DNA from: Mesorhizobium sp. B2-3-4
GTDB taxonomy: Bacteria; Pseudomonadota; Alphaproteobacteria; Rhizobiales; Rhizobiaceae
Assembly: GCF_006442315.1 (NCBI RefSeq)
Contig: NZ_VFVY01000011.1
Coordinates: 62,001 to 126,000, forward strand
Direction: 5' to 3'
DNA: 64,000 bases
Both the position numbers and the translations under genes were made by a program. Positions 50,018 through 57,832 of the stretch are shown here, piece after piece (the stretch's first letter is position 1; every line of letters begins with the position of its first letter). A model generated the notes under the pieces. The model did not search any database, had not been told where the DNA came from, and saw only the letters and a list, made by a program, of their open reading frames with translations.

Positions 50018-51286
50018 TCAAACGCCGCCTGTCAGGCTCGCCGACAGCAGCAGCAGTCCGAACAGGAAGACGAAGGCGGCGCCGCCGATCTCGACGATCG
50101 AGTGGATGCGGTTTCCCATGCGGCCGTCGCCGGCGAAATAGACCGCCCAGTTCTTGGCGGTAACCGCGATCGTGGCCAGCGCCGAGACGGTGATGGCGGT
50201 GCCGATCGACATGGCGAACACCGACAGCAGGCCGCCGAGCCAGAGCCCGTTGAGCAGCGCGAAGCTCAGCACGATCAGCGCGCCGGAGCAGGGGCGGATG
50301 CCGACGGCGGCCACCGCCGTCCAGGCCGTGCGCCAGTCGAAACGGTCGCCCGACAGCAGCGCCGGATCGGGGGCATGCGAATGGCCGCAGGTTTCGCAGA
50401 CCTCGCCGGCCGCGTGATCATGGTGGGCATGATCATGATGCGCATGATCATGCCCGGCGTGGCTGTGATCGTGCGAATGGTCGTGATGATCGTGAGAATG
50501 ATCATGGTCGTCATGCACATGGAGCGCGTGCGAATGGGCATGCGCCGCATGGCTGTGAGCGCCATGCGAGTGGCCGGCATGCGAATGGGAATGGGCGCCA
50601 TGCGAATGACCCGCATGCGAATGGCCTGCGTGCGAATGACCTGCGTGTGAATGACCTGCGTGTGAATGACCCGCATGCGCGGCCGACAGGCTGTAGGCCG
50701 GCCCTCGCCCGAACAGGCGCAGGATGGACGGGCCGAGTTTGCGCCACAAGAGCCAGGCGCCGAACAGGGTAACGAAGACGAAGCTCATGATCTCCATGAA
50801 CCAGGCCGCGTCGGTCATCGAGACGGCGGTGCCGCGCAGGACGAAATAGGCGGCGGCCATGACCCCAATCGCGGTCAGGCCCTGGACCAGCGCCGAGACG
50901 AAGGACAACAGGATGCCGCGCCGCAGCGCGACTTCATTGGCCACCATGTAGGACGAGATGACAGCCTTGCCGTGACCGGGGCCGGCGGCGTGGAAAATGC
51001 CATAGGCGAAGGACAGGCCGATGAGCACCCAGAGCTTGCTGTTGTCCTGGCGCATCGCCTTCATGGCTGTTGCCAGCGCGCGGTAGAATTCCTGCTGCCT
51101 GAGATTGATCCACATCAGGATATGGGCGAAGGGTCCCGTGGTCGGCGCCATGCCGTCATTGACGCCGATGCCGAGCGAACTCTGGGCATGCGCGGCGCCG
51201 GCGAAATGCAGCGCGGCAAAGGTCAGGGCCAACAGGCCGAGCGCCAAACGCAGGGGCGATTTCGAACAGCTCCCGATCAGGTTCAC
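50018..51286 (-). CDS. NicO-family nickel/cobalt exporter with long His-rich loop
   Basis: 422 residues. RcnA/NicO family inner-membrane protein. A signal-like N terminus (to about residue 34), then HAAGPGHGKAVISSY at 99-113 (family signature with HxxxGH type metal site), further helices to 180, a His loop at 204-303 with about 45 His, then IRPCSGALIVLSFALLNGLW (second signature) and the last helices. It probably exports Ni2+ or Co2+. The loop includes five AGHSH repeats in series. It follows the DUF1007 gene by five bases; the pair is common and is thought to work together in metal export or supply. Confidence 0.9.
   Translation of the reverse strand: MNLIGSCSKSPLRLALGLLALTFAALHFAGAAHAQSSLGIGVNDGMAPTTGPFAHILMWINLRQQEFYRALATAMKAMRQDNSKLWVLIGLSFAYGIFHAAGPGHGKAVISSYMVANEVALRRGILLSFVSALVQGLTAIGVMAAAYFVLRGTAVSMTDAAWFMEIMSFVFVTLFGAWLLWRKLGPSILRLFGRGPAYSLSAAHAGHSHAGHSHAGHSHAGHSHAGHSHGAHSHSHAGHSHGAHSHAAHAHSHALHVHDDHDHSHDHHDHSHDHSHAGHDHAHHDHAHHDHAAGEVCETCGHSHAPDPALLSGDRFDWRTAWTAVAAVGIRPCSGALIVLSFALLNGLWLGGLLSVFAMSIGTAITVSALATIAVTAKNWAVYFAGDGRMGNRIHSIVEIGGAAFVFLFGLLLLSASLTGGV
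50378..50677 (-). repeat. His-codon minisatellite inside the NicO gene
   Basis: The stretch coding for residues 204-303. Five consecutive 15-base units encode AGHSH (about 50600-50674), followed by degenerate GAHSHSH and HDHSHD units. Repetition of this type allows length variation by slippage or recombination. Confidence 0.85.
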
Positions 51287-51291
51287 CGGAT

Positions 51292-51960
51292 CTATCCTTC
51301 TGGCTGACAGTTCAGTTCGAGCTTGGTGGCGAAGATCTTGCTCATGTCGGTGCCTGTCGGATCGTTGAAGAAGGCATCGGTCAAGGTCTTCTGGTTTTCC
51401 TTGATGGCTTCGTCCGGGTCGGGACGGACGACCTTGCTGGTGCAGTTCGACGGCAGGCCGGCGACCGTGATGTTGGAATCCTCGGTGAAGTCGATCGCCG
51501 TGTAGAAGGTCGGATCGTAGACGCCGATGTCGATCTTGCCGGTCAGTTTGATCGGCACCTTGGGCTCGGATTCGAACAGGATGATGAGCTGGTCGTTATC
51601 GAAATTGGCCATCAGGTGCGGCGGCGGGGTCATTGCCACATCCTTGCCGTCCTGGGTGACGAGCTGGAAATAGTTGAACTCGGCCAGCGAGGCATGGACG
51701 GTGTCGGCGACATCCTTCAGCTCCTTGTCGTCAAGCTTAAGGTCGGAGTTCTTGTCGAACTCCATCATCACCGTACTGGAAAACAGCTCGTCGAAGCGCC
51801 AGAGATGACGCAGCGCTTTCACACTTTGGTGATCCGGGGACAGGATCACGTCGAGGCGGGCCTCGGCGAAGACATGCGGGTGCACCTCGGCCGGTCCCGT
51901 CGCGGCAAAGGTCGCCGCCATGGCCGAAGCCAGCATGATTGCGTGCCGTTTCAGGTGCAT
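51292..51960 (-). CDS. DUF1007 family periplasmic protein
   Basis: 222 residues from the ATG at 51960; an ATG 18 bases upstream is also possible. Signal peptide (about 1-26), then the DUF1007 domain over the whole mature part (HPHVFAEARLDVILSPD, LRHLWRFDELFSS). HPHVF with two His near the new N terminus could bind metal. It stands directly before the NicO exporter gene and is probably its periplasmic partner. Confidence 0.9.
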   Translation of the reverse strand: MHLKRHAIMLASAMAATFAATGPAEVHPHVFAEARLDVILSPDHQSVKALRHLWRFDELFSSTVMMEFDKNSDLKLDDKELKDVADTVHASLAEFNYFQLVTQDGKDVAMTPPPHLMANFDNDQLIILFESEPKVPIKLTGKIDIGVYDPTFYTAIDFTEDSNITVAGLPSNCTSKVVRPDPDEAIKENQKTLTDAFFNDPTGTDMSKIFATKLELNCQPEG

Positions 51961-52114
51961 TCCAGATCGCGATTCCATCGGCCTCTGAGGAGTTGTCGAG
52001 AGTTGTCAAAAAGCGGGCGAAATTGGGACACGGGAGCCTCTTCACCCAAAAGTGCGCCGGGGTTACCGGCGCCGCCGGGCGTATGGGAGACGGCGCGCCT
52101 TGCGGTCAGGCCGA

Positions 52115-53014
52115 TCAAGCGCTCTCGCGCGTCCTGAACCACTGCACCAGGAAGTCGACGAAAACGCGTACCTTGGCCGGCAGATAACGGCGATGCGGAT
52201 AGACGGCGAAGATGCCGCCGCCCGCCAGGATGCGGTCGTCCAGGACCGCGACCAACTGGCCACTCTTGAGGTCGGGCGCGGCGATGAAATCGGGCAGGAT
52301 GCAGAACCCCAGCCCGGACAAGGCAGCGGCACGCGCCGCCATCGGGCTGTTGACCTCGATCGGGCCCGACACGGCGATGCTCACCGGATCGCCATTGTCG
52401 CCCTTGAACGGCCAATTGTTCAGGCCGCGGCCATTGGTGTCGACGATGCACGGCATGTGGCCGAGATCCTGTGGTCGCGTCGGCATGCCGTGTCTGGCGA
52501 TCAGCTCGGGAGAGCCGCAGAGCTTGATCGAAAACGGCGCCAGCCGCCTGGCGATCAGCGACGAGTTCTCCAGTCGCGAGATGCGCACGGCGAGGTCGAA
52601 GCCTTCCTCGACCAGGTCGACGAACCGGTCGTCGAGCTGGATGTCGAGCACGATCTCGGGATATTGCTTGGCGAAGTCGATCAGCGACTGGCCGATCGGC
52701 GCGTCGGCGAAGGTGCGCGGCGCCGACAGCTTGATGCGGCCGCGCACGTCGCCGGAGGATTCGCGCACGGCGTCGGCCAGGCTATCGACCTCGCGTACGA
52801 TCTCCGAGGCGCGCCGGTAATAGGTGTGGCCGGCCTCGGTCATCGAGAACTGGCGCGTGGTGCGGTTCAAAAGCAGCGCGCCGAGCTCGTCCTCCAGCTC
52901 GCGCACATATTTCGACAGCAGCGCCTTGGAGCGGCCGATCTTGCGCGCCGCCGCCGAAAAGCCCTCGGCCTCGACGACATCGATGAAGGCACGCATGCGG
53001 GTCAGTGTGTCCAT
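52115..53014 (-). CDS. LysR family transcriptional regulator
   Basis: 299 residues from the ATG at 53014, the usual LysR length. The N-terminal winged HTH is MDTLTRMRAFIDVVEAEGFSAAARKIGRSKALLSKYVRELEDELGALLLNRTTR; the rest is the periplasmic-binding-like effector domain (about 90-295). It is read in the same direction as the amidase gene, with a repeat element between. The target may be the amidase or genes outside the window. Confidence 0.92.
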   Translation of the reverse strand: MDTLTRMRAFIDVVEAEGFSAAARKIGRSKALLSKYVRELEDELGALLLNRTTRQFSMTEAGHTYYRRASEIVREVDSLADAVRESSGDVRGRIKLSAPRTFADAPIGQSLIDFAKQYPEIVLDIQLDDRFVDLVEEGFDLAVRISRLENSSLIARRLAPFSIKLCGSPELIARHGMPTRPQDLGHMPCIVDTNGRGLNNWPFKGDNGDPVSIAVSGPIEVNSPMAARAAALSGLGFCILPDFIAAPDLKSGQLVAVLDDRILAGGGIFAVYPHRRYLPAKVRVFVDFLVQWFRTRESA

Positions 53015-53038
53015 GATCAGGTCTTTCGTGCGGCGGTC

Positions 53039-53139
53039 AAAGCGTGTCGCGTCGAAACGGATCCATGCGGCGCGCCTTGAGTTTTGGTCGATGCATGTCG
53101 TTGTCGCAAAACCGGAGTCACTTTTGCGCGACACGCTTT
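53039..53139 (-). repeat. Palindromic repeat that enters the amidase 3' end
   Basis: Outer arms AAAGCGTGTCGCG (53039-53051) and CGCGACACGCTTT (53127-53139) are perfect complements. Read on the minus strand it opens TAAAGCGTGTCGCGCAAAAG, a sequence I recognise as an abundant Mesorhizobium intergenic repeat. The amidase frame reads into it: its last six codons and stop (53118) are encoded by the element. Confidence 0.75.
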
Positions 53140-54314
53140 AGAAGTTTCCGGCCGAGCCGTATCAGGGCAATGTCGCTGCCGGAAGGGCCAAGCAGCGACA
53201 GGCCGAAGGGAGCGCCCGCGACCAGGCCGATTGGCAAGGTGATCTGGGGAAAGCCGGACAGGCCGGCCAGGCACAAGAGATGCAAGGCGCGTTCGCGATA
53301 GGCCTGGAACTGCTCCGGCGTCGAGTCGACATAAGGCGCCGGGCCGGGCACCGTCGGCAGGATCAGGAAACCGTCCTTGCCGAGGAGCGCGTTCAGTTCG
53401 CCGCGGAACGTCAGCCGGCGCACCTTCTCGGCCTGCGCCGTCCGCTCATCGACGGCACGGCCAAAGCCGAAGCGCTCCTCGACACCGGGGCCAAGCTCAC
53501 GCTCGCCGCTGGTGATCCATGCACCATGTGCCGCCCAGGCCTCCCTGGCCTGCAGCCGGCGAAAGCACCAGTAGAGTTCATCGGGGGAAGAGCTGAAGCG
53601 CGCCGTCGGCGTTGCCGGCGCGCCGAAAACCGCGGCCGCCAGCGCCTTCATTTCCGCATATTCGGCGAGCGCCGGGCGGGCGACCATTTCGTCCAGCCAG
53701 CCGAGCGACAGCGGGCGGTCCAGGGAATGCTGGTGCGGATCGCGGCCGAGCAGCAGCTTGCCGACGGTCTCGTAGGTTTCGATGTCGTCGGCGAACCAGC
53801 CGAACGTGTCGAAGCTCGGCGCCAGCGGCATGGTGGCGTCGAGGGAAATGCGGCCATGCGTGGTGCGCAGGCCGATCAGCCCGCAGAAACTCGCCGGCGC
53901 ACGAATCGAGCCGCCCGTGTCGGAGCCGGTGGCGATGTCGGCCAGCCTGCCCGCCACCGCCGTGGCCGACCCCGAGGACGAGCCGCCGGTGACGCGGTCG
54001 GGCGCGGCGGGGTTCACCGGAAACGGAAAATGCGCGTTCTGGCCGAACAGGGCGAAGGCGAGTTCGTCGGTCTGGGTCTTGCCGACGAAACGCGCGCCCG
54101 CGTCGAGAATCATCTGTACAGCGGGCGCTGTGCGCGAAGCGGCGTGACCTGTGGCGAATTTCTGCAAATTGCCGCAACCGGTGCGGTAGCCGGCGACGTC
54201 GTAAATATCCTTCACCGCCAGCCGCAAGCCGGCCAGGGGCCCAAGTTCGGCATGCGCCACCGGCATCTGGCGAAGATCGAGGAAGGCGTTGAAGGGGCCG
54301 TGCGTGCCTGTCAT
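53118..54314 (-). CDS. Amidase signature-family hydrolase
   Basis: 398 residues. Amidase signature enzyme with the Ser-cisSer-Lys triad: Lys35 in LAVKDIYDV, the Gly/Ser loop TGGSSSGSATAVA (109-121) with the cis-Ser, and the nucleophile Ser136 in GSDTGGSIRAP. Length is near the lower end of the family (about 400-500). It cleaves an amide, possibly an aryl or indole acetamide or a mandelamide-like substrate; the exact substrate is unknown. The C terminus (KRVAQK) comes from a repeat element, so the ancestral protein had a different end. Divergent from the ornithine decarboxylase gene. Confidence 0.9.
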   Translation of the reverse strand: MTGTHGPFNAFLDLRQMPVAHAELGPLAGLRLAVKDIYDVAGYRTGCGNLQKFATGHAASRTAPAVQMILDAGARFVGKTQTDELAFALFGQNAHFPFPVNPAAPDRVTGGSSSGSATAVAGRLADIATGSDTGGSIRAPASFCGLIGLRTTHGRISLDATMPLAPSFDTFGWFADDIETYETVGKLLLGRDPHQHSLDRPLSLGWLDEMVARPALAEYAEMKALAAAVFGAPATPTARFSSSPDELYWCFRRLQAREAWAAHGAWITSGERELGPGVEERFGFGRAVDERTAQAEKVRRLTFRGELNALLGKDGFLILPTVPGPAPYVDSTPEQFQAYRERALHLLCLAGLSGFPQITLPIGLVAGAPFGLSLLGPSGSDIALIRLGRKLLKRVAQK

Positions 54315-54388
54315 CGTTCGATATCCGGATACGGTTGCGCCAACATTGTTCGATGCCAGAAATTTTACAACCTGGGATACGATTTTTA

Positions 54389-54417
54389 TTGATTGTGAAA
54401 TCCTTCGCTCCTATATC
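54389..54417 (+). promoter_or_regulatory. Sigma-70-type promoter of the ornithine decarboxylase leader
   Basis: TTGATT (54389-54394), a 17-base spacer and TATATC (54412-54417). It gives a start near 54424 and thus a leader of about 430 bases. Confidence 0.65.
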
Positions 54418-54423
54418 GCGCTT

Positions 54424-54855
54424 GCCCAAAGTCGCACGTGCCTGTGGGTGTCCGCCGATCCTCGAATGGTGAGGGCAATCGGTAAGGTAACTGGAGCTAA
54501 CCCCTCCAGTCGGTTTAGCGGCCAACCGCCAGACCGAGGACACCTTGAAGCAACGACGGTGCGGGCCTTTCTGGTTCTCTGCCGGTTGTCCAAAGACCGG
54601 GGTTACTGAAGAGGCACACCTTCATTGCCGGCAGTGCGGAACGGGGTTCTCCCAATCCAAGCCAAGGCAGACAAAGCGAACCGAAGCCGGGCAAGGCTAG
54701 GTTCATCGCCGCGAGACGGCGTTTCATGGTTCCGGGGTCTCCACCGGCTGGTTCCATGGAATTTTCGTCCCGCCTTTGTTTGACCGCGTGTTCGCGAGGC
54801 CGATGGCCCGCGTCCGCACCCTTGTGCGCGCTGTAAGGCGTGATGGAGAATCCCG
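54424..54855 (+). promoter_or_regulatory. Long structured leader of ornithine decarboxylase (speF RNA motif position)
   Basis: A 541-base gene-free region precedes the decarboxylase gene. In Agrobacterium and relatives this place holds the speF RNA motif, predicted by comparative genomics. Stems visible by eye are ACTGGAG-CTAACCC-CTCCAGT (54490-54510), CGGTT / AACCG (54511-54528), CCGGT / ACCGG near 54585-54602, and CGCCG-CGAGA-CGGCG plus TTT (54707-54724). A 47-codon open frame (54466-54609) in it has no ribosome site. I could not align it to the published consensus. Confidence 0.55.
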
Positions 54856-55989
54856 ATGGCTACCCAGCGCATCCTCGACTTCCTCGCCACCCGACGTCCG
54901 TCCGGCCCCTGCCTCGTCGTCGACCTCGATGTCGTGCGCGACAATTTCCGCGCCTTCGAGAAGGCTCTGCCCGATTCCAAGATCTACTATGCGGTGAAAG
55001 CAAATCCGGCGCCGGAAATCCTGCGCCTCCTTGCTGCGATGGGCTCGTCCTTCGACACCGCTTCCGTTGCCGAAGTCGAGATGGCGATGGACGCCGGTGC
55101 GCCGGCGGACCGCATCTCCTTCGGCAACACCATCAAGAAGGAGCGTGACATCGCACGCGCCTACCAGCTCGGCATCCGGCTGTTCGCGGTCGACTGCGTC
55201 GAGGAAGTCGAGAAGATCGCCCGCGTCGCTCCCGGCGCCCGCGTGTTCTGCCGTGTGCTGACCGATGGCGAAGGCGCCGAATGGCCGCTGTCGCGCAAGT
55301 TCGGCTGCGTGCCCGCGATGGCCGTCGACGTGCTTCGCCATGCCAAGGGCCTCGGCCTCGATGCCTATGGCGTGTCGTTCCATGTCGGTTCGCAGCAGAC
55401 GGATCTCACCGCCTGGGACCGTGCGCTGGGCGACGCCAAGAAGGTGTTCGCGACGCTCGCCGACGAAGGCATCGTCTTGAAGATGGTCAATATGGGCGGC
55501 GGCTTTCCGACCCGCTATCTGAAGGACGTGCCGGTGGCGCAGGCCTACGGCCAGGCGATCTTTTCGGCGCTGCGCAAGCATTTCGGCAACGCGCTGCCCG
55601 AAACCATCATCGAGCCGGGCCGCGGCATGGTCGGCAATGCCGGCGTCATCAAGTCGGAAGTCGTGCTGATCTCGAAGAAGGCCGACAACGACAATGTGCG
55701 CTGGGTGTTTCTCGACATCGGCAAGTTCGGCGGCCTCGCCGAGACAATGGACGAAGCAATCCGCTATCCGCTGGTCACGCGCCATGACGGCTCGGAGACG
55801 GCACCTTGCGTGCTCGCCGGCCCGACCTGCGATTCGGCTGACGTGATGTACGAGAAGACGCCCTATCCGCTGCCTCTGTCGCTGACCATCGGCGACGAGG
55901 TGCTGATCGAAGGCACCGGCGCCTACACGACCACCTACTCGGCGGTCGCGTTCAACGGCTTCGAGCCTCTCCGATCCTACGTGATCTGA
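54856..55989 (+). CDS. odc: Ornithine decarboxylase, fold type III
   Basis: 377 residues. PLP enzyme of alanine-racemase fold: Schiff-base Lys48 in YYAVKANP, HVGSQQ, GGGFPTRY, EPGRGMVGNAG, and GPTCDSADVMYE with the active-site Cys across the dimer. Makes putrescine from ornithine (some members also use lysine); putrescine feeds homospermidine synthase at 27454. GGAG lies eight bases before the ATG. The leader suggests control by polyamines or translation (inference). The stop codon is at the border of a palindromic repeat. Confidence 0.92.
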   Translation: MATQRILDFLATRRPSGPCLVVDLDVVRDNFRAFEKALPDSKIYYAVKANPAPEILRLLAAMGSSFDTASVAEVEMAMDAGAPADRISFGNTIKKERDIARAYQLGIRLFAVDCVEEVEKIARVAPGARVFCRVLTDGEGAEWPLSRKFGCVPAMAVDVLRHAKGLGLDAYGVSFHVGSQQTDLTAWDRALGDAKKVFATLADEGIVLKMVNMGGGFPTRYLKDVPVAQAYGQAIFSALRKHFGNALPETIIEPGRGMVGNAGVIKSEVVLISKKADNDNVRWVFLDIGKFGGLAETMDEAIRYPLVTRHDGSETAPCVLAGPTCDSADVMYEKTPYPLPLSLTIGDEVLIEGTGAYTTTYSAVAFNGFEPLRSYVI

Positions 55990-56051
55990 CGGTTCTTTTT
56001 TTGGCGCATTTTCGGCCACTACTTCGCCTGAAAATGCGCTGAGAACCGGTC
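55988..56051. repeat. Palindromic repeat directly after the ornithine decarboxylase gene
   Basis: Outer arms GACGGTTCT / AGAACCGGTC and inner arms GCGCATTTTC (56004-56013) / GAAAATGCGC (56030-56039), with a T-rich run TTCTTTTTTT. It overlaps the stop codon TGA by two bases. I recognise the core GCGCATTTTC-AGGCGAAGT on the minus strand as another common Hyphomicrobiales intergenic repeat. It may also serve as a transcript end. Confidence 0.7.
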
Positions 56052-56129
56052 AGGTCATCCGGCGCGGGCGCTTGTCGTCCGCCCGGCTTCGCTTGTGGAA
56101 CAGATCTCCGCTCGCCAGGGATTGCGGAA

Positions 56130-56699
56130 ATGGAAATGTCAGTTGAAATCGTAGCTCATGCGCCGGCCTTCGCCATGGTCGCCGAGACCGTTGCCGACGT
56201 CGCGGCGCGCGAAGCCTTGCTCGATCGCGCCATGGGGCCGAAGCGCAAGACCAAGTCCTCGGAGAAGCTGCGGCGCGGCCGCAGGCCCTCGGAGGGCCTG
56301 GCCTTCGTCGCTCGCGATGCCACGGGCGGCGTGGCCGGCACCGTGCGCCTTTGGGACGTCACCCTGGGCGACGGCGGCCCGGCAGCGCTGCTGCTTGGCC
56401 CGCTTGCCGTCGACCCGTCGCTGAAGAGCGCCGGCATCGGTTCGGCGCTGATGCGCCATGCCATCGCGGAAGCCGCGCGGCTCGGCCATGCGGCAATCCT
56501 GCTGGTCGGCGACGAGCCTTACTACGGGCGCTTCGGCTTTTCGGCCGCCAGGACCGGTGGGCTCGCCATGCCGGGGCCTTACGAGCGGCACCGCCTGCTG
56601 GCGCTGGAGCTGGCGCAGGGCGCGCTCGACGGCGCCACGGGCACGCTGAAGGCGTCCGGCCGCAAGCTCAAGGGGCATGCGCCGACCCTGGCGGCTTGA
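56130..56699 (+). CDS. GNAT family N-acetyltransferase (YhbS-like)
   Basis: 189 residues (an ATG at 56136 is also possible). Acetyl-CoA motif region LLLGPLAVDPSLKSAGIGSALMRHAI at about 88-113 with the Q/R-x-x-G-x-G/A-type loop as KSAGIGSAL, then LLVGDEPYYGRFGFSAA, typical of the YhbS branch. Substrate unknown. It stands alone, with a strong terminator 28 bases after the stop. Confidence 0.9.
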   Translation: MEMSVEIVAHAPAFAMVAETVADVAAREALLDRAMGPKRKTKSSEKLRRGRRPSEGLAFVARDATGGVAGTVRLWDVTLGDGGPAALLLGPLAVDPSLKSAGIGSALMRHAIAEAARLGHAAILLVGDEPYYGRFGFSAARTGGLAMPGPYERHRLLALELAQGALDGATGTLKASGRKLKGHAPTLAA

Positions 56700-56726
56700 G
56701 GCTCCAGGCGCGACCGCCATGCAAAC

Positions 56727-56754
56727 AAACGCCGCCTGAAAAGGCGGCGTTTTT
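56727..56754 (+). terminator. Intrinsic terminator after the GNAT gene
   Basis: AAACGCCGCCT-GAAA-AGGCGGCGTTT, an 11-bp stem with a GAAA loop and five T. The A-rich 5' side means that it could also end the convergent SCP2 transcript. Confidence 0.93.
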
Positions 56755-56788
56755 CGTTAGCTCGCAGCCGCTCGTGGGCCGCGCCTGT

Positions 56789-57073
56789 TCAACCGATCAA
56801 CTGGCTGAGCGCCATGGCGACGGTCATGTCGCCTTCGACCTTTATCTTGCCGGTCATGAACGCCATGGTCGGGTTGAGGTCGCCCGCGATCAGCGAATCG
56901 AGATCGTCCAGCGACAGCTTGATAGTGCAGTCGGTGGGGGCGTCGGTGTTCGAGACATCGGCGCCGTCAATGACGATGACGCCGTCGCTGCCGGTGTCGA
57001 ATTTCACGGAACGATCGAACCCGCTGCTGGCCACGCGCGACCTGATCTTCTCGGCAATCTCCTGAACGCTCAC
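56789..57073 (-). CDS. SCP2 sterol-carrier-like lipid-binding protein
   Basis: 94 residues from the GTG at 57073, with GGGAG eight bases upstream; an in-frame ATG at 57157 would add an unconserved Arg-rich extension. A single SCP2 domain: IRSRVASSGFDRSVKFDTGSDGVIVIDG, CTIKLSLDDLDSLIAGDLNPTMAFMTGKIKVEGDMTVAMALSQLIG. It binds fatty acids, acyl-CoA or similar lipids in a hydrophobic tunnel. It has its own promoter with an operator-like palindrome. Confidence 0.9.
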   Translation of the reverse strand: MSVQEIAEKIRSRVASSGFDRSVKFDTGSDGVIVIDGADVSNTDAPTDCTIKLSLDDLDSLIAGDLNPTMAFMTGKIKVEGDMTVAMALSQLIG

Positions 57074-57182
57074 GCTGTTCTCCCTGTCTGATTCATCTCG
57101 TCTGGTTGCATCCGTCACGCGACGGCACTTCGGTCCAGCCGAAGTCGCTGCCGGCATCGCGGGCGATCATCGTCGCCGCCGC

Positions 57183-57211
57183 ATATAGCTTTGGATTGAC
57201 GTTTACGTCAA
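57183..57211 (-). promoter_or_regulatory. SCP2 gene promoter overlapped by a TTGACGT-TT-ACGTCAA palindrome
   Basis: On the minus strand: -35 TTGACG (57206-57211), 17-base spacer, -10 CTATAT (57183-57188); start near 57176. The -35 is one end of a perfect 7+2+7 inverted repeat (57196-57211), shaped like the sites of LiuR-type MerR regulators of branched-chain amino acid and fatty acid breakdown. Confidence 0.6.
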
Positions 57212-57281
57212 CGCGAATTGCAGGAGTGAGCCCAACGCCGGCTGCTATCGAGGCCCCGGCATCGCCTGGCCGAAAGATGGT

Positions 57282-57803
57282 TCAGTGCGCGCTGACCGGC
57301 TTGGGCGTCTCGGGCGCGGGGGTGCTGGCATCCTGCCGCCGGCGCAGCCAGTTGTCGCGGATCTCGTCCTTGCTCAGGAAATTGACCTGGTCGACCAGGA
57401 CTTCATGCACCAGGGTCGCGCCGACGCGGGTGTTGACGGTGTCGCGGATCGCGGCGCGAAAGGCGTCGAGGTCGATCGTCGCCTTCTTGGTGAAGTCGAT
57501 CTGGGGATGGGTGTAGAGATAGCTGTAGACCTCGTCCGTAATCAGCGCTTCGGCGGGGATCGACAGCTTCTTTATCTGTTCGGGCTCGACGGTATAGACG
57601 AGCTTGGCCAGGAAGTAGCCGTCGATCCTGGAGTCGCGGATCAGCGGCACGGAGATGATGTCGGTCTTGACATAGTCCAGCCCGCCCAGCATCGGCTTGG
57701 GTTTCTCGCCGACGCCCCGGTCACTTGCTGCCTGGAAAGAATAGAATACCGCGCCGAGGGTGGCGGCGCAGATCCAGACCGCTATGGCGATGACCTTGAT
57801 CAT
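57282..57803 (-). CDS. Flagellar-operon associated membrane-anchored protein
   Basis: 173 residues. One N-terminal membrane helix (about 3-22), then a periplasmic part with KTDIISVPLIRDSRIDGYFLAKLVYTVE, which resembles small proteins that follow fliR in rhizobial flagellar clusters. No known domain. Last gene of a three-gene minus-strand unit (spacings 13 and 29 bases) with FlgN-like and FlgJ-like products, so probably it takes part in flagellar assembly. FliL-like proteins have a similar layout, which is an alternative. Confidence 0.65.
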   Translation of the reverse strand: MIKVIAIAVWICAATLGAVFYSFQAASDRGVGEKPKPMLGGLDYVKTDIISVPLIRDSRIDGYFLAKLVYTVEPEQIKKLSIPAEALITDEVYSYLYTHPQIDFTKKATIDLDAFRAAIRDTVNTRVGATLVHEVLVDQVNFLSKDEIRDNWLRRRQDASTPAPETPKPVSAH

Positions 57804-57832
57804 TCGAAATCCGAGCCCGGCATCGCCGCTCC

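Noticed and set aside
50378..50677. Regular direct repeats resembling a CRISPR array
   Set aside because: The units are 15 bases with no spacers and are in frame with the His-rich loop of the NicO protein; this is a coding minisatellite.
54289..54609. A 106-codon open frame over the decarboxylase promoter and leader
   Set aside because: It spans the predicted promoter, has no ribosome site and overlaps the amidase start region. A shorter leader-peptide frame within it remains possible but unsupported.
54515..54980. Minus-strand open frames opposite the decarboxylase leader
   Set aside because: No ribosome site, no conserved look, and they run into the antisense of the decarboxylase gene.
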